Shown piece by piece: positions 1-6,445 of a DNA stretch of 12,009 nucleotides. The position numbers and the translations under genes were made by a program. Every line of letters begins with the position of its first letter. Within the stretch, counting starts at the first letter, position 1. The DNA comes from CAZZEX01 sp964653285 (GTDB taxonomy: Bacteria; Chloroflexota; Anaerolineae; B4-G1): contig CAZZEX010000131.1 in the NCBI GenBank assembly GCA_964653285.1, positions 1 to 12,009 on the forward strand, given 5' to 3'. Under the pieces are notes generated by a model, which was not told where the DNA came from, ran no database searches, and was given only the letters and a program-made list of their open reading frames with translations.

Positions 1-2
1 CG

Positions 3-644
3 CTGAGCCTGGAATGGTCGCTGGAGGTGTTTCCCCTGGCGCGGGAGGCCGGGCTGTACAACACCTTCGTCACCAACGGCTATCAGACCATCGCCGCGTT
101 GACGTTGCTGGTCGAGGCCGGGCTCGACGGGATGAACGTGGACGTGAAAGGTGACGCGGAGGCAGTGCGGCGCTACTGCCAGGCCGATGTCGAGATCGTG
201 TGGCGCAACTGCCGCCGGGCGCGGGAACTGAACGTGTGGGTCGAACTGACCACACTGGTCATCCCCGGCGTAAACGACGACGAATGCCTGGAGGGAATCG
301 CCCGCCGCATCGTGGCCGAATTAGGGCCGGAGACACCCTGGCACCTCACCCGCTACTACCCGGCCTACCGCTTCACCACCCCGTCCACTCCTGTGGCGAC
401 GCTGGAACGGGCACGGGAGATCGGCCGGCAGGCAGGTCTGCGCTACGTCTACCTGGGCAACGTCCCCGGACACCCCGGTGAGCACACCCTTTGTCCGAAT
501 TGTGGTACAATACTGGTCAGGCGGGGGCTCCTGCGGCTGCTGCAGGACGACGTCACGCCCGACGGTCGCTGCCCCTGCTGTGGGCAGGAGATCGCTGGCG
601 TAGGGTGGGCCTGGACAAGGCGCGGACGAATGACTGCCGAATGA
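3..644 (+). CDS. amrS: AmmeMemoRadiSam-type radical SAM enzyme, 5' truncated by window
   Basis: The frame is open from the first bases of the window, so the start lies outside; 213 C-terminal residues are visible of a family usually about 330-340 long. The segment shows the second half of a radical SAM barrel of the pyruvate-formate-lyase-activating-enzyme type: NVDVKG, then ELTTLVIPGVNDD, then HLTRYYPAYRF where relatives carry an F-H-P-D-Y-like motif. The C-terminal tail has a CPNCG motif and a CPCCG motif, the two-CxxC knuckle typical of the AmmeMemoRadiSam (AmrS) subgroup. The CxxxCxxC cluster motif that would bind the 4Fe-4S centre is not in view. Substrate is unknown for this family; neighbours named AmrA or AmrB (AMMECR1 and Memo domains) are not in the window. 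The next gene begins 55 nt downstream on the same strand. Family call is from remembered motifs. Confidence 0.8.
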   Translation: MSLEWSLEVFPLAREAGLYNTFVTNGYQTIAALTLLVEAGLDGMNVDVKGDAEAVRRYCQADVEIVWRNCRRARELNVWVELTTLVIPGVNDDECLEGIARRIVAELGPETPWHLTRYYPAYRFTTPSTPVATLERAREIGRQAGLRYVYLGNVPGHPGEHTLCPNCGTILVRRGLLRLLQDDVTPDGRCPCCGQEIAGVGWAWTRRGRMTAE

Positions 645-699
645 TCACGGCCAGGCCCTCGCAAGAGTGGCCAAACGCAATGAGGTAGAATGAAGTAAA

Positions 700-1689
700 A
701 TGCTGAGAGGGTGGCAAAGCGACCTGAAGGCCGACCCAATCCCCTGGCTGTTGGAACGGGAGAATCCATCGGCGCGCTATCTCACGTTGCGCCACCTGCT
801 CAATAGCGACGAGCCGGATTCCCAGGTCACGGAGGCGCGGGCGGCTATCCAGGCCTGGCCCCCCGTGCGCGAAATCCTGGCGCTGATGGACCCGGTGGAT
901 TTCTGGGGGCGGGCCGACAGACCGTTCTATGGCGGCGCGGTGGGCACGCATGCCACGCTCAACCTCCTCGCCGAGTTAGGCATGTCCCGCACCCCGCAAC
1001 TCGAGGCCGCCTGCGAGAACCTCTTCGAGCACGGCCAGCACGAAAGTGGCGGCTTCGCCTACGACGGCACCCCAGGCCGCACCCTGCTCTGCTACACCGG
1101 CAACGGTATCCGCACGCTAGTCCACTTCGGCTACCAGGGCGACCCACGCCTGGAGCATGCGTTCGAATACCTGGTCACGCGCAGTACCGCGCCTGGTGGC
1201 CTGACGTGCCCCTACGCTGGCGGGGAGGAGTGTCAGTGGGGCATCGCCAAGGCACTGGCGGCCTTCGCCGAACTGCCCGCCGCCGACCGCACGCTCGACC
1301 AGACACGCGCGGTGGAGGCCCTGGCCGATGCCGTGCTCGACCACGAGTTCGACTTCGAAGGCCGTGACGCCCGCTGGCTCAACCTCGGCTTTCCCCTTGA
1401 CTACCAGTCCGATCTGGTCGAACTGTGCGACGTCCTGGTGCGTCTCGACTACGGCCTCGACCCGCGTTTGAGGCACCTGCTGGACGTGGTGCTGGCAGCC
1501 CAGACCGCCGATGGGCGCTGGATCAAACGGTACGGCACCCGTGCGCTCCAGGTAGAAAAACGGGGGCAGCCCAGCAAGTGGATCACCATCCACGCACTCC
1601 GAGCGCTCAAGTACACACAACGAGCCATCGTGCAAGCCGAGCAGGCTAAATTGCGCAGCAGGGAAAGCTGGTTCAGCAGGACAGGCTGA
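700..1689 (+). CDS. Alpha/alpha-toroid protein, prenyltransferase/squalene cyclase-like fold, function unknown
   Basis: A 329-residue soluble protein made of helical repeats. Repeat-type motifs seen are GGFAYDGTPGRTLLCYTGN (about 117-135), CPYAGGEECQWGIAKALAAFAELP-like sequence (170-193), and AAQTADGRWIKRYG (267-279), followed by a helix with SKWITIHALRALK. The Q-x-x-D-G-x-W pattern is the signature of the squalene-cyclase/prenyltransferase toroid. No DxDD motif of class II terpene cyclases is present, so a cyclase activity is not supported. Cysteines at 131, 170, 178 and 243 are notable but no metal site can be claimed. The start is ATG at 700. The nearest purine-rich GAGGT ends 13 nt upstream, too far for a normal ribosome site, while TAGAAT at 686-691 could be a -10 box giving an almost leaderless mRNA. 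Related proteins are frequent in Chloroflexota and have no proven role. Confidence 0.72.
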   Translation: MLRGWQSDLKADPIPWLLERENPSARYLTLRHLLNSDEPDSQVTEARAAIQAWPPVREILALMDPVDFWGRADRPFYGGAVGTHATLNLLAELGMSRTPQLEAACENLFEHGQHESGGFAYDGTPGRTLLCYTGNGIRTLVHFGYQGDPRLEHAFEYLVTRSTAPGGLTCPYAGGEECQWGIAKALAAFAELPAADRTLDQTRAVEALADAVLDHEFDFEGRDARWLNLGFPLDYQSDLVELCDVLVRLDYGLDPRLRHLLDVVLAAQTADGRWIKRYGTRALQVEKRGQPSKWITIHALRALKYTQRAIVQAEQAKLRSRESWFSRTG

Positions 1690-1719
1690 TCAGCACACCG
1701 CTTGCCAGCCCATGTGACT

Positions 1720-1738
1720 TCCCCCCTCGCAGGGGGGA
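1720..1738. terminator. GC-rich hairpin between convergent genes
   Basis: A 7-bp stem (T plus six C, paired with six G plus A) closes a TCGCA loop. It sits in the 59-nt gap between the toroid gene and the SRPBCC gene, which end facing each other, so it could stop transcription from both sides. There is no T-tract on either side. A second run of G at 1743-1748 could compete for the same C arm. It is a terminator candidate by position and structure only. Confidence 0.45.
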
Positions 1739-1748
1739 CTGAGGGGGG

Positions 1749-2207
1749 TCAGCCAGACTCGATCATCGCCTTGAGATTGGCCAGGCTACGCTGGACGGCG
1801 CGGCGGGTAGAGGCACGTCGTCCCAGTACGTCGGCAACGCGAGCGAGGAACCCGCGCGGCTGGTAGTCCCAGACCAAGGTAAAGCGGGTGCCACCGCTCA
1901 CCTGGCTAAACTCCCAACTCTCACTGCCAGCGCCAAACGGGCCGCTGGGCGCGGCGTCAAGTACCCGCAGCGTCGAACTGTGGGGGAATTGAAATTCGGC
2001 GTATTCGGCGTCCCAGCTAAAGAGGAACCTGCCCGAATGGCCGGCATCAATGCGCAGCAATGTCCCCCGACGGACCGGCGGGGTCGTGAGCAACTCTACA
2101 CACACCACCCGCTCGTCCCAGTCGGGCCGACGGGCAACGTCGTGACAGAAACGAAAGACGACGGCTGGCGCTGCCACGATTTCGATACGCTCTTCAATAC
2201 GGGCCAT
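1749..2207 (-). CDS. SRPBCC (START-like) ligand-binding family protein
   Basis: A 152-residue protein of the SRPBCC / polyketide-cyclase-like superfamily, a helix-grip fold with a deep hydrophobic cavity. It opens with the usual pattern, ERIEIVAAPAVVFRFCHDV followed by RRPDWDERV (about 6-34). Beta strands follow, including ESWEFSQVSGGTRFTLVWDY (96-115), and a long C-terminal helix ends in SLANLKAMIES. There is no signal peptide or membrane segment. Two ATG codons lie six bases apart. The AGGAG at 2218-2214 directly touches the upstream ATG (2213) but stands 6 nt from the second (2207), which I take as the start. A TGCTACAAT extended -10 box upstream suggests its own promoter although it follows the HEPN gene on the same strand. 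Ligand and role cannot be told from sequence. Confidence 0.78.
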   Translation of the reverse strand: MARIEERIEIVAAPAVVFRFCHDVARRPDWDERVVCVELLTTPPVRRGTLLRIDAGHSGRFLFSWDAEYAEFQFPHSSTLRVLDAAPSGPFGAGSESWEFSQVSGGTRFTLVWDYQPRGFLARVADVLGRRASTRRAVQRSLANLKAMIESG

Positions 2208-2213
2208 GCTCAT

Positions 2214-2218
2214 CTCCT
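2214..2218 (-). promoter_or_regulatory. Shine-Dalgarno site deciding the SRPBCC start
   Basis: AGGAG on the minus strand, 6 nt before the ATG at 2207 and with no gap before the ATG at 2213. The spacing favours the downstream start. Confidence 0.6.
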
Positions 2219-2243
2219 GAGCCTCACTAAAAGTGCCACGCGC

Positions 2244-2252
2244 ATTGTAGCA
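2244..2252 (-). promoter_or_regulatory. Extended -10 promoter candidate for the SRPBCC gene
   Basis: The minus strand reads TGCTACAAT, an extended -10 element one base from consensus in the hexamer. No good -35 box is visible 16-18 nt upstream, which extended -10 promoters tolerate. The predicted transcript would start near 2237, about 30 nt before the ATG, leaving room for the AGGAG. It lies in the 58-nt gap after the HEPN gene. Confidence 0.4.
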
Positions 2253-2265
2253 CCAGAGGTCTCAC

Positions 2266-2721
2266 TTATGTTTCTACGCTGCCGTCACGGGTGTGTTCTT
2301 CGTCCAACATGGCGATCAGCCGCTCACAGGCTGTGAACACCTGGCCTGCAGCGGCAACCCGCTCCTCTGCATCTGCCCGGCCGAACAATTGGGACGCTGG
2401 CGTAAGTTCGGCCTCGTACCCGTACATCGCCGGCCCCCGTTCCTTCGCCAGTTTGCTGGAGAGTGCTACAAAGGTCGGGATCTGGGCAGCAAACCAGGCG
2501 GGTACATGGTCAGCTATGTACTCCAGCGCCTCACCCACGTCGTGTTTCTTGGGATACTCCACTCCTAATCTCCGCAGCATGGCCTTAAGACTGAGTTCCA
2601 CACACTCCTGCCCTCGCCGCACAGCCATCGGGGGGTCATCATCTGCCAGTGCGTTTTGCGCCTCCTTAAGGCAGCGCCTGGCTCTCTTGATGTAGTCGAG
2701 AGCCATCAGACGAGTGTTCAC
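2266..2721 (-). CDS. HEPN domain protein, partner of the upstream MNT gene
   Basis: A 151-residue all-helical protein. It has the HEPN pattern: ALDYIKRARRCLKEAQNAL, then GQECVELSLKAMLRRLGV (38-54), then PKKHD (57-61), then a GYEAELTP segment. HEPN proteins often pair with minimal nucleotidyltransferases, as substrate-binding partners or as RNase toxins. The RNase toxin signature R-x(4-6)-H is not visible anywhere in this protein. The nearest R-to-H spacings are eight residues, so nuclease activity is not supported. I start it at GTG 2721, which overlaps the TGA of the MNT gene as GTGA and has GAGGT 9 nt upstream. ATG 2706 is an alternative and the domain fits either. The overlap implies translational coupling and equal dosage. 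It is 4-bp coupled to MNT and followed by the SRPBCC gene. Confidence 0.75.
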   Translation of the reverse strand: MNTRLMALDYIKRARRCLKEAQNALADDDPPMAVRRGQECVELSLKAMLRRLGVEYPKKHDVGEALEYIADHVPAWFAAQIPTFVALSSKLAKERGPAMYGYEAELTPASQLFGRADAEERVAAAGQVFTACERLIAMLDEEHTRDGSVET

Positions 2722-3257
2722 AGTTCCACCACCTCGCCCAATCGCAGGTCTGGTTTGAGGATCCAGAACCAACTCCCATCCCGGGCGTATACCTTTTGCG
2801 CGCCGTGCTCCTCCAGCCGCTCTCTTAGTTTCTCCATCTCCCTGGCGAACACCCCGGTGTCATAGAGCACCCGTGCATCGGTCACCAGGTCGAGCAGCAG
2901 CGGTGGGTGGGCTTTGAACTCCTCCTCGGTCAGCAAGTGTTCCTGCAGGGAAGGAGAAAAGCCTGTTGACTCCTTGAAACGGGCATAGGGCCTGCTGGTC
3001 GCCAGTCGCTTCTCCAGCGCGAAAAGCAACTCCACCCGCCCACTGACAGAGTGACGTCCGACCTCGTCATCGGCCACGACAATCAATAGATCCACGTCGC
3101 TTTCTGGAAACGCGGCCTCTCCCCGGGCGAAGGAGCCGAAGACGACAAAGGCGCACAGCCGCTCAGCGAAGAACTCTTGCAAGAGCATGAGGTAATGCTC
3201 CAGAATAGACCAAGCCAGGTCACTGGCTTCGGTGAGGAAGGAGTCAGAGGATGACAT
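2718..3257 (-). CDS. MNT-family minimal nucleotidyltransferase
   Basis: A 179-residue protein of the polymerase-beta nucleotidyltransferase superfamily. The active-site motif is complete: VVFGSFARGEAAFPESDVDLLIV (about 38-60) with G41-S42 and metal-binding D54 and D56. The gap between GS and DxD is eleven residues, one more than the common ten. A later DLVTDARVLYD may give the third acidic residue. The C-terminal third is helical and charged. In characterised MNT/HEPN pairs the MNT protein can AMPylate the HEPN toxin and so neutralise it; whether that holds here is inference, because the HEPN partner lacks the toxin motif. The ATG lies 7 nt past the end of the gyrB stop with no clear ribosome site in between, so translation may depend on ribosomes finishing gyrB. 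Placement after gyrB on one strand suggests a shared transcript. Confidence 0.8.
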   Translation of the reverse strand: MSSSDSFLTEASDLAWSILEHYLMLLQEFFAERLCAFVVFGSFARGEAAFPESDVDLLIVVADDEVGRHSVSGRVELLFALEKRLATSRPYARFKESTGFSPSLQEHLLTEEEFKAHPPLLLDLVTDARVLYDTGVFAREMEKLRERLEEHGAQKVYARDGSWFWILKPDLRLGEVVEL

Positions 3258-3261
3258 AATA

Positions 3262-5193
3262 TCACACGTCCAGGTTGCGCACCTCTGTAGCGTGGGTCTG
3301 GATGAAGCGACGGCGGGGGGGGACGCTCTTACCCATCAACATGTCGAAGGTGCGATCGGCCGCTGCGGCATCCTCGATGGTCACCTGCAAGAGAGTGCGG
3401 TTCTCAGGGTTCATCGTCGTCTCCCAGAGTTGTTCCGGGTTCATCTCGCCCAGGCCCTTGTAGCGTTGGAGGGTGATCTTCCGACCCTCCAGTTCCTCGA
3501 AAATCGCGTCCTTTTCTGCTTCAGTATAGACGTAGCGCACTTTCTTGCCAGCGCCGACACGGTAAAGCGGCGGCTGGGCGATGAACAGGTGCCCCTCCTC
3601 AACAAGCGGCTGCATGTAGCGGAAGAAGAAGGTCAGAAGCAGCGTGCGGATGTGGGACCCATCCACGTCAGCGTCGGTCATGATCACGACGCGGCTGTAG
3701 CGCAGGTTGTCCAGGTCGAACTGATCGCCGATGCCGCATCCCAGGGCCGATATAAGCGCCTGCACCTCCTTGTTGCTCAGGATCTTGTTTAACCGTGCCC
3801 GCTCGGTGTTGAGGATCTTGCCCCGCAGCGGGAGGATGGCCTGGAAGTGGCGGTCGCGGCCCTGCTTGGCACTGCCACCGGCGCTATCCCCCTCCACGAT
3901 GAACACCTCCGTCCTATTGGGATCGCGTTCGGAGCAATCGGCCAATTTGCCGGGCAAGGTCAGGCTCTCCAGCGCACTCTTGCGAATCACCAGGTCACGC
4001 GCCTTGCGCGCCGCCGCCCGCGCACGGGAAGAGGTGAGACATTTCTTGACAATACTACGCGCCGCCCGTGAATCCCGCTCCAGAAACTCCCCCAGAGCCG
4101 TGGTCACCACCGACTCCACCAGCCCCTTGATCTCAGCGTTCATCAACTTCACTTTGGTCTGGCTCTCGAACTGTGGGTCGGGGTGTTTGACGCTGACGAT
4201 AGCGGTCAGCCCCTCGCGCACATCGTCACCGGAGAAGTTGGGGTCCTTCTCCTTGAGCAAACCCGCCTTGCGGGCGTAGTCGTTGATCGTGCGGGTCAGC
4301 CCGGAGCGCAGCCCGGTCAGATGCGTGCCGCCATCTATGGTGTGGATGGTGTTGGCGAAGGCATATACCGATTCGGCGTAGGCGTCGGTATACTGCAACG
4401 CCACCTCGATGCCAACACCGTTTACCTGCTGTGCGGCATGCACCACGGCGTGGAGCACCTCCCGGTTGCGATTGAGATAACGCACGAACGACTCGATGCC
4501 GCCCTCGAAGTAGAACGTCATCTGGTGGGGGAAAGGTTGTGCCCGCTCATCCACCAGCCGGATGGTGACGCCCCGGGTGACGAAGGCCATCTCCCGCATG
4601 CGCTGAGCCAGCGTCTCGAAACGAAAACCTACGTCCTTGAAGATGGTGGAATCGAAGCAGAACGTGACCTGGGTGCCCTGTCCTTTGGCCTTGCCGATTT
4701 CCTCGACCGGCGTGACCGGCTTGCCCTGCTCGTACCGCTGGCGGTGCCGCCGCCCGTCGCGGGGGTCATCCACCACAACCTCCATCCACTCGGAAAGGGC
4801 GTTGACCGCCGACACACCCACCCCATGCAGGCCGCCGGAGACCTTGTAGCCGCTGCCGCCGAACTTAGCCCCGGCGTGGAGAGTAGTTAGAACTAACTGC
4901 AGTGCGGAAATCTTCTTCTCAGGGTGCGGAGCGGTGGGGATGCCCCGCCCGTTGTCCGTCACCGTCACACTCGAGTCGGGGTGAATGGTGATCTCGATCC
5001 GGTCACAAGCGCCGGCCAGGGCTTCGTCTACTGCGTTATCCACCACCTCATATACCAGATGGTGCAATGCCCGGGCATCGGTGCCACCGACGTACATCCC
5101 AGGCCGGCGACGAACTGCCTCCAGCCCTTCCAGCACCTGGACGTCCGCTGCACCATACTGCTCAACCCCACTAATCGCTTGCTCCTTTGCCAT
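3262..5193 (-). CDS. gyrB: DNA gyrase subunit B
   Basis: The ATPase subunit of the type IIA topoisomerase that introduces negative supercoils together with GyrA. It is complete at 643 residues, the size of the Gram-positive-like short form. The GHKL ATPase domain shows EGLEAVRRRPGMYVG (22-36), EVVDNAVDEALAG (49-61, E49 as the general base and N53 as the magnesium ligand), DNGRGIP (80-86) and GGLHGVGVSAVNALS (120-134). The transducer carries QTKVKLMNAE (345-354). The TOPRIM domain has FIVEGDSAGGSAKQGRDR (431-448, E434) and VIMTDADVDGSHIRTLLL (503-520, D507 and D509). The tail has QRYKGLGEMNPEQLWETTMNP (576-596). The ATG at 5193 is preceded by GGAG at a 6-nt distance. The ParE paralogue is possible in principle, but the KGLGEMNPEQLWETTM tail favours GyrB. 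gyrA is not in the window. The upstream membrane gene ends 43 nt before the start. Confidence 0.97.
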   Translation of the reverse strand: MAKEQAISGVEQYGAADVQVLEGLEAVRRRPGMYVGGTDARALHHLVYEVVDNAVDEALAGACDRIEITIHPDSSVTVTDNGRGIPTAPHPEKKISALQLVLTTLHAGAKFGGSGYKVSGGLHGVGVSAVNALSEWMEVVVDDPRDGRRHRQRYEQGKPVTPVEEIGKAKGQGTQVTFCFDSTIFKDVGFRFETLAQRMREMAFVTRGVTIRLVDERAQPFPHQMTFYFEGGIESFVRYLNRNREVLHAVVHAAQQVNGVGIEVALQYTDAYAESVYAFANTIHTIDGGTHLTGLRSGLTRTINDYARKAGLLKEKDPNFSGDDVREGLTAIVSVKHPDPQFESQTKVKLMNAEIKGLVESVVTTALGEFLERDSRAARSIVKKCLTSSRARAAARKARDLVIRKSALESLTLPGKLADCSERDPNRTEVFIVEGDSAGGSAKQGRDRHFQAILPLRGKILNTERARLNKILSNKEVQALISALGCGIGDQFDLDNLRYSRVVIMTDADVDGSHIRTLLLTFFFRYMQPLVEEGHLFIAQPPLYRVGAGKKVRYVYTEAEKDAIFEELEGRKITLQRYKGLGEMNPEQLWETTMNPENRTLLQVTIEDAAAADRTFDMLMGKSVPPRRRFIQTHATEVRNLDV

Positions 5194-5236
5194 TTTCTAC
5201 TCCACGTAAGAACACGAATTTCAAGACGTCAACAGA

Positions 5237-6349
5237 TTAACCCGCCATCCTCTGCTTCCTGCTTCCCGCTTCCTGCTTCCTGCTTCCTGCCAGCCGCTCC
5301 TGGTAGAACACGAAGGTAGCCGCCGTCAATCCCGTGGCGATGCAACCGTTGCCCAGGATACCAATCAATAGCAGCCACGAGTCGCCGGACGGGAGCGACC
5401 AGACGTAGCCTAATCCTTCGTAGATTACCACCACGAGCACGAGCAGCCCCGTCACAGAGGGGAACTGCGTATGTATCAGCACAATGCTCTCCCAGGTGGC
5501 CCGCAACAGCCCGCGTCCGCCCAGCACCACGCCGGGGATGACGAACAACAAATGTAGGGCTACGTAACTTCCCAATCCAATGCTAAATAACCAGACCAAG
5601 AGACCCAGTGGCTGCGCAATCGCCCAGGCTGTCCCGACCAACACCATCCAGAGGGGGACAAGCATCATCCCGGTCATCAGCAGGCCAGCGGCAAACAGGA
5701 ACACACGGATGAGTTTACCCACCCCACTACTCACCTCAGCGACCTGCTCTGGCCCTTCGACTTCGCTCAGGGCAGGCCCTGCGACTTCGCTCAGGGCAGG
5801 CCCTGCGGCTTTGCTCAGGGCAGACCCTGCGGCTTTGCTCGACTCTTGCCCGCCGGGAGAACACATAACACGGACCCGATGAGCCAGACTGTTCAAATAC
5901 AGGAACCCCAACGCCAGGCCAAGGGAAACCAGCAACGCCCCCCAGGCCATCAGCGCGAACACGCTCGTGACCAAAAGCACGCGGGGCTCGCCCAGTGGCG
6001 ATACCATTTCTGACACGTGCCGGGCCAGCAGGCTGGGCACGTTGAGTAGCGGCAGCACGCTGATGAGAGAAAGCAGGTTGAACCGCTCGCCGAACAGCTC
6101 CAACAATTGCACCGCCTGCGCAACCTGACGGGCCGTCGTCGGATCGGGTATGGGTTGCGCCATCAGGAGAGCATCGAACCTCCGAAACAGTGGGGCTACG
6201 GAAAGCTGTGGCCCCAGCCACAAGAGCAAGTCCAGCAGCACTGGTAGCACGATCAGCCACACATTCCGACTGAGCACGTCGAATCCGGCTGTCAGACAGC
6301 CAATCACCCCCAGCGGGCCAGCCGACTTCTCTCTCGTCGTCGCGTCCAT
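5237..6349 (-). CDS. Polytopic membrane protein of unknown function with repeat-derived insert
   Basis: A 370-residue protein with about six hydrophobic segments (roughly 28-48, 122-155, 213-240, 244-275, 298-318 and 323-350), so an integral membrane protein. I do not recognise a named family; it resembles loosely conserved Chloroflexota membrane proteins of unknown role. Two parts look like added repeat DNA. Residues about 170-200, between segments two and three, read as eight-residue units such as ALSEVAGP and ALSEVEGP, encoded by a 24-bp tandem repeat. The last residues, GSRKQEAGSRKQ, come from a heptamer array. Both lie outside the hydrophobic segments, where insertions would be tolerated. 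The ATG at 6349 has no Shine-Dalgarno site, while TGGTAAAAT at 6367-6359 puts the predicted transcript start about 3 nt before the ATG. gyrB follows after 43 nt on the same strand. Confidence 0.7.
   Translation of the reverse strand: MDATTREKSAGPLGVIGCLTAGFDVLSRNVWLIVLPVLLDLLLWLGPQLSVAPLFRRFDALLMAQPIPDPTTARQVAQAVQLLELFGERFNLLSLISVLPLLNVPSLLARHVSEMVSPLGEPRVLLVTSVFALMAWGALLVSLGLALGFLYLNSLAHRVRVMCSPGGQESSKAAGSALSKAAGPALSEVAGPALSEVEGPEQVAEVSSGVGKLIRVFLFAAGLLMTGMMLVPLWMVLVGTAWAIAQPLGLLVWLFSIGLGSYVALHLLFVIPGVVLGGRGLLRATWESIVLIHTQFPSVTGLLVLVVVIYEGLGYVWSLPSGDSWLLLIGILGNGCIATGLTAATFVFYQERLAGSRKQEAGSRKQRMAG
5253..5290. repeat. Heptamer tandem repeat in the 3' end of the membrane protein gene
   Basis: Five consecutive copies of TGCTTCC (the third begins with C instead of T) plus a partial sixth. 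Seven bases times three reading positions yields a seven-residue period, seen as AGSRKQE then AGSRKQ in the protein. The array runs almost to the stop codon. The ten-base word CCTGCTTCCT from this array also occurs in the centre of the octamer insert in ileS (11247-11256). Confidence 0.85.
5752..5840. repeat. 24-bp tandem repeat inside the membrane protein gene, 3.7 copies
   Basis: Three full units (5752-5775, 5776-5799, 5800-5823) and a 17-bp partial one (5824-5840). Each full unit starts GCCCT and ends AGGGCAG, so 5-bp arms GCCCT and AGGGC make it a small inverted repeat. Because 24 is a multiple of three the array adds eight residues per copy without disturbing the frame. A 22-nt match with two differences occurs in ileS at 10463-10484, which shows that the element is dispersed as well as tandem. 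Confidence 0.9.
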
Positions 6350-6358
6350 CGTGATGCT

Positions 6359-6367
6359 ATTTTACCA
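6359..6367 (-). promoter_or_regulatory. Extended -10 promoter candidate, near-leaderless membrane protein mRNA
   Basis: The minus strand reads TGGTAAAAT, an extended -10 box. Counting seven bases on, transcription would begin at about 6352, three bases before the ATG at 6349. No ribosome site is present between them. A clear -35 box is not seen. Confidence 0.45.
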
Positions 6368-6445
6368 CAGGTTGGGGGGACTGGGAAACCCGACGGTCAC
6401 CCACCGGGAGGCAGGGTCTGGTAGATGAGGATTCCTGCGGGGAAT

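Noticed and set aside
503..512. TGGTACAAT extended -10-like sequence inside the radical SAM gene
   Set aside because: It has no -35 partner, lies about 190 nt before the next gene, and is in coding sequence; a chance match is likely.
1117..1635. Minus-strand open frame of 172 codons inside the toroid gene
   Set aside because: The plus-strand protein has repeated toroid motifs and a plausible start; the antisense product has none.
3232..3792. Plus-strand open frame of 186 codons across the gyrB 3' end
   Set aside because: It is opposite the GyrB TOPRIM and tail motifs, which explain the conservation; no independent evidence of coding.
4183..4890. Plus-strand open frame of 235 codons
   Set aside because: It is antisense to the conserved ATPase and transducer parts of gyrB and has no recognisable domain or ribosome site.
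5204..5232. TTGACG box upstream of gyrB as a promoter
   Set aside because: At 17-bp spacing the -10 position reads TTACGT, which is too far from consensus.
5253..5840. Direct repeats considered as a CRISPR array
   Set aside because: The units are contiguous without spacers, have lengths of 7 and 24 bp, and lie inside an open frame.
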